64,000 nt of DNA. It comes from Gerris lacustris (taxonomy: Eukaryota; Arthropoda; Insecta; Hemiptera; Gerridae). Positions 13,201-25,200 of the stretch are shown in pieces; within the stretch, counting starts at the first letter, position 1, and each line of letters starts with the position of its first letter. The notes under the pieces are model-generated. The model had not been told where the DNA came from, made no database searches, and worked only from the letters and a program-made list of their open reading frames with translations. Location: assembly GCA_951217055.1 (NCBI GenBank), contig OX578276.1, forward strand, positions 29,721,505 to 29,785,504, given 5' to 3'. The position numbers and the translations under genes are program-made.

Positions 13201-16200
13201 ATTAAATAGTTAATTAACAAGGTTTCTAGGCTCCACTCTGTGGATTAAGATACTTTTAGTGGCATAGAATGAGTTAACGTGTAAAGAGGCCTATAAGTTC
13301 ACTTTACTACTTTCAAAAGATATTGAATAAAACTTTTGATTAATATTAAAGATACCTGACATAAGGTGGAGTAATAAATTTTTCTCCCATCGTCTCCTCA
13401 ATATAATCACTAACACACTGATAAACACGATCAATTCTAAAGCATCTCATCAACATCAGTTTACGAAACGGTCTCAGTTTTTCCGAATAGTTATTGGGAA
13501 GCTCTACTGCTTCAGGCTTGTCCAAATCATACCACTGTAATAAGAAAGATTTTCTAGCAATCAAATCTTCAATTTTTAATGAAGTTAACATAAAGAATAG
13601 AATTGGTAAAGTATAGAGTGCAGAATCCTCTTAAGTCAGGTGGGTTCATAGTCCCCAATGGTATAGACCAAGAGTGGCCAGCATTAGTATATGTTAGATA
13701 CAAGAAGAGAACTGGATAATAAAAAAGACATAAAGACTGGGTGGAGATAATTTGAGTGGTGTGACATTTTTACCTATATAGGCTCCTTGATTACAGAGAA
13801 TAACAGCATATCGAAAGAAATAAAAGCACTTTAGAAACCAATGATACTATACGCTTCTTCCTATTTTAGGGTCCATTATTAATAATGGAGATCCAGCGTG
13901 GCCGAGGGTCTTAAGGTGCTCGCTCAGTTATCAATAAGTCGAGGCATATTGAGGTCGTGGGTTCGATCCCGTGCCATGATACTCTGAATTGCATCAATGA
14001 ATCGCGGACGGTGCAGGGAGAGGGACACCCCTTATGGGGGGGGGGGGGGGGGGGACTCTTCCCCCACTCTTTGATCTGGGTCCGATCCGTGTCATGATGA
14101 TGTGATTTGTATCTATGGTTCGAGGACGGAGCAGGGCAAGGGAGACCCCCTATGGGGCACTCTTCCCCCACGCTTCGACGCAAGCTTATATAGCTTACTA
14201 ATGACCACACCATACTTGCTTAGGTGGTACAATGTACAAATGTATAATGTGTGAAGTAGCTGGAACTCTCCACCACGGGACGTAAAAAGGGCCTAAAATA
14301 TGGCCTAATTGCAAGGTTCGAACAAGTGGTTCGTCCTACCCGTTCTAGTAGGAAGTACTAGACTACTTCTAAGGTCCAATAATATTAGCAGCAGGACAAA
14401 GGATACTGTTTTCCAGTGTGCCTTTTATACCAAGACGAGGATACTGTTGTCCACGACAAAGAGAAAAAGATATTTGGAAAAAGGTTCTGAGGAAAATTTG
14501 TGAGGCTATATATGTTAATAGGCAGCTGAGCATAAGAACTAAAGAGGGAATTCAGAGATATTATATGGGCACCCTGATATGGTAAAGGAATGAAAGGGAA
14601 CAGGGTATGATGGTTAAGGCATGAGGATGGATGCAGAAAGAAGCCTCAAGATTACTACAATCACTGCATGAAATGCCGGGCAGAAGAAGAAGGTAGGGAA
14701 GGCCTGAAAAAAGATGCTTAGAGGATGAGGAAAAGGATTTGAGAGGTAGAGCCTTGCATCAAGAGGAGTGGAGATCTATTGTGAAATAGGCCAGAGTCCA
14801 CCATATGCTGTAGTGCCATTGAGTAAGTAAGTAGCTAGCAAAGACACAAGCTGGCCAGACAAGTTGCAGTATAACTGACAAGCAAATCGGAGCATGTGTG
14901 CTTTCAAGTTATGACAAAACTCCACAGTGGCACAGTACATACACTCTGGGTTATCTGTACATGCTGGGAGGCGGACTGAAGTAATTCTCAAACTAGCATC
15001 TTAAAAAATATTACCTGAATAAAATTTTTTAAAAAAAACATCTGTAATAACAGTTTCACATTATTACATTTAACTGTTAAGAAAATATAAAGGATAAGAC
15101 TTATAGACTGATAAATAGATTTGATTAAAGTGTCTGCATCAGAGATAACTGCCCCTAAACATCCCATCGTAGGAGGTTATATATTGTAAAATATAACTAA
15201 AAAGTAGGTATAAAAATGTAATAATCAAAGAATATTAGCTACATGGTATGATAAAACTTACATCTTGCCACTCTTGGGGGTGGGTGCGTAAATTCAAAAT
15301 GAGATCAGCAAAATCATCAGGAAAATCTGCTACCAATTTTATTATATCTTCCCAACCCTTTGAAAACAAATAATAAAATAAAATATTAAAGGTTAAAATA
15401 ATATTGAAAAAATAATCACTGTTAGTTCTTCTCTATTAAAATAACTATCAAAGACGAGTCAAATCAAATATTCACAAAGCTAATGTCAAAATAAATTCAT
15501 CCAAAGTTTTAAAATAAAATAGTATACTTTTCTATTACACAAATATCACTCATTGTGGCACGAATCATCAACTACAATCCTATAGTACTATCCTAGCTCT
15601 ATGGCAGAGCATGATTTTTCATTATACTTGTCTTTAATAAGTTTGTTTTATTTATAATTCTGATATCTAAGAAGTTAATTTTTATTATTTTATAAAGAGA
15701 ATAGAGAACATGGCGGTCGTTTAATCCTTTAAAAATATTAAAGGTATTTTTCCACAGAAAATGATAGCAGCTCATATTTAGGGCCAAAAATGATCAGAAG
15801 TAACATTATTATAACAATATCATGTGTTATTTCAGAAGAAACCAAAAAACTTGGATATTCTTGTACAAAAATAGATTATTTCTTAGACATCTCAATGTTG
15901 ATTTTTACTTTTAAAAAATAATAGTTTAAATATTGATTGTACGAGCTTTCACTGCTCAATTCTACTAGGGTAACAGTAATGCACTGTAAAGTACCAGATC
16001 ACATTTGAGGCGATCCGAATAGTCAGGGTGCCCATAGGCAAAAAAGTCACTTTTACATCCTCTTTCCAAACCTTTTTGTATGGCTTGTTTAGGCAAAGTC
16101 TGACAACGTTTTCCTTTGTGACTTTTTTTAGTTTTGGGGCGTTTTTTTATTATTTGAACCCTAAAATTTTGACGCGTCAGACTGAAAAATCGGAAAAAGT

Positions 16201-19200
16201 TCTGCGTCAGACAATACTAAAATGTTGATTTATAGGGTTCAAATAATGTATCTTGAGAAAATCAGCTGGTTATTAATCAATGATATTAATTAATTTTAAT
16301 TAATATTAATTAATTTGAACTAATATTAATTAATGATTAATAACCAGTTGATTTTCTCAAGATACATTATTTGAACCCTATAAATCAACATTTTAATATT
16401 ATCTGACGCAGAACTTTTTCCGATTTTTCAGTCAAAATTTTAGGGTTTAAATAATAAAAAAACGCCCCAAAACTAAAAAAAAACTGAAGTCACAGGGGAA
16501 AACGTTGTCAGACTTGGCCTAAACAAGCCATACAAAAAGGTTTGGAAAGAGTATGTATAAGTGACTTTTTTGCCTATGGGCATCCTGACTAGAATACGAA
16601 GGGCGAACTCAACATTTGGTGTGTACTATAACACTAACTAATGTAATAATATATAGTTAGAAAAAATTAAAAACTTTTTAAAAATAGTACACACAATAAA
16701 TAATAGCAACAGTGATTTGCACCAAACAACTTGTTACTACAAAATAGAAAAAAAAAAAAAAAAACTGGAGAGAACAGACTCGCTGCTTGATAAGATTTAG
16801 GAATGAGAGAAGGCGGAATTAAAGGCAAACTCAACACAAAAACTATTCAGGCAAAATCTTAAGACACCAGATGATGGCAAGGAAAAAAAAAGTTGGATGT
16901 TGAACTCATTTAAATCTATTAAAAAAAAAATAGGATTTATTTTTTAATGGAGGATTAACAGCAATTTTTTCCCAAATGCTTTGACTGTAATGTAATATCA
17001 TAAAAACACTGAATAACTACTTGAACATACAAAGAACTACTTGACACTTTGAACATACAGTCTCACTGTTACCAAAGATAAGAAGGCTGGCTGCGACAGC
17101 CTAAAATTCCTAGATTTTACATATGTATAAAAATAATACAAAATACAACAATGTTTAACTCATAAGGCAGATTGAGATAGATTTAAGAGATAAATAATGA
17201 AACCTGTGGAGATATCCATGCAGCAGGACAAGGTAATGTTGACTTTTCCAGAGACAGATTACCTTTAAGAAAAAACTCAACTTCATCTTGAGATATATTA
17301 TTAACACTCTGCTCTAATTTTACTGTCATTTGCAATGCAAACAGCAGTTTATGCCTTTCAAATATGCCTGTAAAAAAAAAAAAAAAAATCATATACCTTT
17401 TTAGCTTACATTTTTTATACTCAAAACATACATTAGGCCATTTTAAAATAACACTGAAGTTGATTTTAACATATTTATTGGTGAGTTTGAGTTTTAGAGT
17501 TTAGTATGCCCTGCCAATAAACTATAAATATTTAACAATTAGAAATCCAATCCAAAACAACTCAGACAATTAGTGCGGCACAAAGCTTTCTTGTGTTCTA
17601 TGAAGTACAGTAGAACCCCCCATATCTGACCTCGGAATATCCGATCGTGACACCCCTTGGTTTTTTTAAAAAAAGTTTAATCTGACACGACCGAACTTCA
17701 CTCTTATCATATTGAGTATAAAACAATAAAAGCAGCTAGTCCAGTCTTCTTTATCGTACTGATACTGATGGCTAGACTTCGTACTTATTATCGTGAGTGT
17801 CATTGTATATTTATAAGCCAGTGTGTTAAACGTTATATTTTTAGTGAATATGGCGGCTCAACTGAAACAAAAACGGGTTGTGTGTACATTACTGTAACTT
17901 GAGTAAGATGAGTCCGTTCTAAAACTAGCTTCAGAGTTAGCAGTTGGTGTAACAACAATTAAAGATTGGAAAGAGGGTCTGAAAGACTTTGAAGCGCATT
18001 CCTCAACTGGATTAGTATGAATATTCTTATAATATATTCAGAATAGAGCACGAAAGTTCATTTTTAATAATTAAGATTTAATTTTTACTCTGAAAAATTC
18101 GCTTTTCTTTGTTCCTTTGTTATCCAACCTTTGTTGTGTTCCGACCATGCTCTGGTCCCATAGGTGACGGATATGGGGGCTTCTACTGTACTTTAATGAT
18201 ATGTTGCTTTTATGACCATTATTGTCTAATTTATTTATTTTTAAAAATTTGTCACAATTGTCTTTGTTTTTTACATAAATAAAAGAACAAATTAAGCCAG
18301 ATTAAATTTGTCCAGAGGGTTGAAATTAATATGGAACGATCTATAGGCTAGTTCTAACAAACAATCCAAATGCCTTCAAAATTGGTTAAGTATGTTAATG
18401 GGGAAGGGAGTTGGCGCAAACGGAAGAGAAAGAAATGGACACAAAATCCTGAAATTAATATGTGACCAATGGGCTAATTATGATCTACCATCTAAATTTC
18501 ATCAAGTATTTAGCAAAAATGTAGAATGACAGACAGACCAACCAACTTGATTTCAACAGATTTTATCAAAATCTGTTCAGTAGTATGGGCTTTATAATAT
18601 GTGGACAGATGAAGATATGTGGAAGAGGGACCTATATAAATATAAATCCATCTAAACTTATTCATAAATAGCCTTTATAGTGGAATTACTTTACTTCCTC
18701 TCTATTGTGTTCATGAATGTGTGTACCATGTTATTATTTTTAGTTGTTGACATTTTAGATTATTATTAACTGAATTATTTTGATTCTTGTATAAAATATA
18801 TTCGTTCAGAACTTTACGAGGTACTCTTCGAATCCTAAAACGTAACAATATGAAATATAGTCCGTAGATTTTTATTGGTGGGTTCACATGAAGTCATTAG
18901 TAAACCATGATAAAATCAATACACGAGATGAACTTTTACCAAAAAAATTCAACAAGCGGCCAATACTATAACATATGCTAAAAATACCTTCCTGAATGTG
19001 AGGTACCACCTAATAAAGAGCCTAAGAAAGCGTATTGAGGTAAACGAGCCGCTTTTAACACAAGAAGTTAAAGTACATTTTTTTTAAAAAAAATCGGAGA
19101 CAAAAGTTTTTCGTTCTCAAAAGTGAACACAATGCTTCCATTACCTTTGGTAAGCTCGGAAGCAAAATATTTATTTTGAATAAATTGAGTTGTATTTTTG

Positions 19201-22200
19201 TGTTCATATGAAAATGCGTACAATATCTGACTTCACTACAGGATTTTTTGTATAGGCAATATCTCTGGCTTAATGTAACTTTTGAAAAAAACAAAACAAA
19301 AAAAACTAACTAACTAGCCTATCTTGTAGAGCTTGAAGTGACGCAGATAGGTTTTGTATCCAACCTCTCTGGCGCCCTTTAGTGCCAAAAAAGGTGTTTT
19401 TGATAGTGTATCCTGTTATTACAAGAGTTTTTTTAAGTGAAGACCAAACCAAATAAAGAGTATCCTATCTTGTAGATTTTAGAGAACACTTTGGAGATGG
19501 TACCCTAATGTGAACATTTACTCCAAGTGGAGTTATAAGCCTCCAAAGTTGTGTGATTTAAATTTTTTTTTTTTTATGATTAGGGGTTGATTTATTTTTT
19601 GATGAGGGTAGGATTGGAAATGATAAGGTTGAAGCGCTCTTATTAAAGACTAAATACAAATTAAGAGAAAACTTCATTCTATTGCAATTTAATTATTTCT
19701 GCCCTTTTCATATGAACACCCTGAATTCGGGTTCTACCTAATTAAGACTTTTTTAAAAAAAATGTATACTATGTATATGAGAAAGTGAAATAAATAATTA
19801 CCTGTGCATCCATAATCATATATATTGGTGGTTAAAGTTGCTATAATATTGTTAATCCTTTTCTTGAGAAGTGAGTGTGGAAGGGCTTTTTTCAATGAAT
19901 ATGCGAATACTCCGAGATAAGAATTCAATGAGTATTGGTACATGGGATTGACCGATGCCATATCTGTCAGTAAGAAGAATAGAATAGCTCCTCTCGTAGC
20001 AACAGGTAGATAAAGCATTCGGAGCTTTTCAATATCTACTCTTGTAACTTCAGCTAATTCTAATTTGTGAAATACCTGTAATAAATGATTAAAGTAAAAG
20101 GAAACATTAGTAAATTTAATTAATCATTATTTAAATAAATAAATTTTACTTATCGACCTAATTAAACTTTAACTTTATCTGTAGTGTAAGAACTATGAGG
20201 CTTGGTCCAACCAGATGGCACTTTACTTCTGTAATAAATTTGATTTACTTGGTACATTTGGTGGTTAATTAATTACTCTCTTAGCCTGTAGCACAGCATT
20301 GTTGATTAATGCATTCACAAACAAAATATTAAAATTTATAATTGGAATTTTGTTGCTCCATCAGCTGCATAAACCTTATAATTGGCAAACACAACCAGCT
20401 AGTTGCCACTTCACATACCATGCTGAAAATAATTTATGAGAGTGGGGGGGGGGGGCATTCTTGGAATTGAACCATCACCATTTTCTTCGATTTAGCTTCA
20501 CTATGGAAGGACGGCGTAATATTAATCCTTCAACTTACTCCGAAGATGAATTACTTCAACTTTTTGATAACAACATTAAATTATTATTTGACAACAATAC
20601 CAATCAAAGTATTATTTGGAATCTTAAACATATTAATGTTAAACAAAGTAAATGTTAATTGTTAATTTTATTGTAATGAGCTGTGATGAACCTTTTAAGG
20701 TTGTATGATCGTGAGTAAGGATATAGATTAATTTATTTAAAACTAATGTTTTGACGAAGGAACGATTTTGTTCCAATTTACTATTGAATTTACACATCAT
20801 GTAACGATCCTCACATTATTACATTACAGGTATGATAGTCAATTGTAGTCAAATAAACTTTTGTAGGTAATTTATTACGCCGTTTTATTAAATAAATTAT
20901 ATTTTCTAGGCTTGAAAATGGCCGGTCAGGCCGAAACGTCGCCACATAAATGAGAGTTTAAATCAAATTATAATTATTATTAACTACGGGAAACAGACAG
21001 AGAAAAATACACTCCAGCGCCGGGATCCACACTTCAGCTCCAGGGCGCTGGAGTGTATTTTTCTCTGTCTGTTTCCCGTAGTTAATAATAATTATAATTT
21101 GATTTAAATTAAAATTTAATCTTTCTGTAGTATGAATACTACCAAAATGGTAAAAAATAAATGAGAGTTTTGACTTATTACCCTGAAAGGATCCAAACCA
21201 TACATACAATTATTAAATAGTGTACAATCTTGGAATTAATTATAATTGACATACACAACAAGCAAATTGCCACTTCACATATCCAGCTGAAAATAATTTA
21301 TGAGAGGGGGGGGGGGGGGGGGGGGGGCATTCTTGGAATTGAACCCAGATCAAACTTAAATTCCAAGTTGTGACCACGCCCGATGCTGTTTAACTTTGTT
21401 GATATAAGAGCCCATTTGCTCTCCTATACGAGTTTCTACCTGCCCATACTGTATAGTACCTATACTCCCCATAAGAGCTCCTATAAGAGCCCCCCATTAT
21501 ATAAATTGTAAAAGAGTTGTATAAGCCCTTTGGCAGGCGTACCAGTGTGTTATGAGACGAAACATTATTATTATTATTAATTATTGAATTGCTTAAACAA
21601 TAGTTGATAACTGCAAAAACTTAAAATGAGTAAAAATTAAATCTGTGAATTCATATTTAATCATTAAGTGAGAAATCATGGAGATATCTTACCTCGCCAG
21701 CCTTGCTCTTGGTATCATCCAGAGTTTGAATAAGTTCAGTATTATCCAACATGTTTCCAGTTGATGTAGCCAATTCTCTGAGAAGTGAATCTTCCAACCC
21801 TTGAAGAAGATTTTTATTCTGACTTGTTTCCACTATCAAGGATTCTCGCTGCTCCTCGAGATCAGGTCTTTCGTTTCCAACCACCACACTTAGTAATTGA
21901 TCCTCTAAACCCTACAATATTTAGAGTTAACTAATAAATAAAAAAAGTTTTTTGAACTAAATGTTTATAGTACGTTTGTAATTAAATCTTAAGATAGTCA
22001 ATTAAAGATATAAATGACTTACAGTTTGAGTGACTGAATAATTGATAACCAATGCTTTGCCAAAAGCAGCAGGATTCAGAGGTGGGTTGGAGAGTTTAGT
22101 CGTCAAGAACAATCTGAAACTTGGATCATAGTCCACCTCTTTATCTCCTAATTCAATGAAAACCCGACCAGTTGCAGCTAGAAAAAGATATAAAAATAGT

Positions 22201-25200
22201 ATATAGAAAATTAAATATCAATAGCAGTGCTGTAACATTCATTTATTAAGGTTATTGTTAAAAAAAAATATACAAAAAAAAAAATAACAGTAATAATAAA
22301 ATGGAGAAGAATTTAGTTGTGTATCAGTTGTCACAATTTTCCATTCATTTTTCCATTTATTTCACACATCACATTTCTTGTTCGGCAATAATGAAGGAGA
22401 GAAAATTTCTGTGGAAGAAAGGGAAGATAACAGAGCTTGCTTGTCTAATTCATCTCCCTATTGACATTGTACTTCATAATACAGTGGAACCTCGATAATT
22501 CGGACTAATTGGGACCAGACACTGTCCGAATTACAGATTTGTCCGAATTTTCGAATATGCTGTAAAACAACTTTTTCGCAGACGAGAGGACCTGATAAAG
22601 GTGCGCTTGAGCTTCTTCTTTGGGTAAACCATATGTACATCGCATCTTCTAAAGGGTATTATTTGCCGTTCGCTATGTTTTCCGGTTTTTTGACCCCTCT
22701 TCAGAATCTAGCTTTGACTCGTATCCCAGTATGCTCGTTTTCGTTTTAGTATCTCGTTTTCGTTTTAGATGACCCCACACCATACTTTTTTGCAAGAGAT
22801 GTCCCACTTTCACCTTTCAGAATTTTTTTTTTTTTTTATAGAATTTCTAGTTATTAAATTTTTCAGTAAGCAGTCCGGATTTTCGAGGTTCCGGATTTTA
22901 GAGGTCCGAATTATCGAGGTTCTACTGTACCACAATTAAATGGGTTTCGACAATGTAATATGACTGCTTCCATATTGTTTATGAAGGCTACAAATTTCAA
23001 AAGTCAAGTCAAATGGTCCTGTGTTTGTTATGATTGAACTCTCATTTAACAGCATATGCACCACATGTCTGTCTGTAATTTTCACGCATGTGATGATAAC
23101 TTGAGTAAAAGTTGACTGATTTAATTGAAATTTGGCGGCACAAATGTTTCTTTTATCAATGCTCAGGCTAAGTTGCTTTGACAGTGAGGGAGATTATCTA
23201 AGCCTTGTCCACACTAGTAGACATGTGCGATTTTAGTCTCAGAGACATGTCTAGTGATTTGTCTATAGACATCGGCTAGACAAACGGCGTCTACGGTCTC
23301 GTTGCTTGACCAACAATCACATGTCTATGGTTTTCCATTCTAAATGCTAGACACGGTGCAACGTTAGGCATGTTGCGCAACGTGTCTACAAGTGTGGACG
23401 CTAGACCTAGACAATAGACGGTCTCAGCAGATGTCTATAGATACGTTGCGCAACGTGTCTACTGGTGTGGACTAGGCTTTAGGTACCCCCTTTAAATTTG
23501 AACACTATCTTCAACTTTTACACAATATCTTGATAAAACTATTGTCAAAATGTTCAATATTCATTATAGTACACTCCCTTCAATGTTAGAGCCACTCGAA
23601 GCCTAGTTTAATATATTCTTAGGTGTATCAAAATCTGATAGTATTCAACAAACTCCAGTCGAAGATTTAATATAAAGCAGGGTAGATAAGAATAACTACC
23701 CACATTACTAAAGTAACACACATTTTAGTAGAGAGAACCTTACTAATAATTTACTGTTTCTTTAAACAACAAAACATATCAAATTAAAAACAACATAATT
23801 GTATGTATTAATATTTTCCTAAATTTTAAAACTTAAATTAAAGTGCACTAAATGTGATTAATATTATTTAACAGTGCTCAATTTATAGATTATGTCTGTC
23901 TAATGTGCAGTGCCGCAGTGCACTTAGATGTCTTGAATACTTCTTACTTTTGATATTTTTCTCTAAAGCATTATCGACTACTGGATCAATATAATCAACA
24001 TCTTGGAATAGTATAGAATAACCGTATTTGATAGCCATTTCCAAATGTTTTAAGAAATCACTGTCATTAAAAGTTAATATTTTCAAGTTATTCTTCTCTT
24101 CTCTCTTTCTGATCCAGTTAAGAGCCTGAGAAGAAATATTATTATCAAAAGATTATAGTAAATATTAAATATTAATTTAAAGCATTTTCAATAAAAATTA
24201 TCGTTTATAATTTTTAATAACATCATTAAAAAATAGTATAGTAAAATATCAATATTAATATGATAATAAGCCAATTATAAAAGAACATTACATATAAGAT
24301 TAAACACAATACTTCCTTCAGAGTATGGAGGAAGCTGACTAATTAATAGTACAATGTTGTACTGTGTAAAATTTGAGCAAATGACATGAAGGCTTTTGGA
24401 AGCTTAAATGTCTGCCATTACAAATTTTCCCAAAATTATGAAAGAAAAAAATTACTAACAAAGAAAATCAGCAGAGTTCGGAGAAACATCTGTTGTAAAC
24501 TAACCAAAAAAAAAAATCCAGGTGAGGTGGGATATAGGATTTAGAAAGAAAACAACTTGGGACACTATGTATCCGAACATCATTTCTCAAGACACTAGGC
24601 CAAAGGAATTTGGGACAGACACCGTAATGCCACTCGGTGTTGGTGTCTATAACACCAAATCCAATTTGTAATTTGTTTAATTTTTTATTAATTTCTGCAG
24701 TCATTCACTATGCTAGAACCAGAGGAGGTTGCTGCAATAGCAAATGTTTTTGGGTGCAAAAAACAGAAAGAAAAAGTGTGGGGCAATGTGGGTGCATCCA
24801 ATTATTTCGATTATTTATTTAAAATTTAATTAGAATATTCATCAAAAGTATTGCCCCTAAGAGATAGTCTTTCCCAATTTAACTCAATTAAATGGTCAAT
24901 ATCTAAAGAAGCTCGTAATTAAATATGTCTCGTTTGAATTCTCGCATCAACTGAATATAGAGGAGTGGCGGAGGCATCAGCGAAGTGTACTGGCATTCAC
25001 CTTGCCATACACTAACCACTGACACCAGTGGCGTAAAGACACAGTAGCTTATCTGAATGTCTTTTTACGAGAAAGAAGAGTCTGTACACAAGAGTGTACA
25101 ATCTGAAAAAGCCCTAACTCTCAGATACCTTTAAATTTCAACACCCATTTAAAGTACTTAAAAGAAATAGTATATAATTGATGGTTATTATTTAAAAATG

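Noticed and set aside
20461..20658. A 65-codon plus-strand frame as a gene
   Set aside because: It starts in a G-run repeat, has low-complexity Asn-rich composition and no recognisable family.
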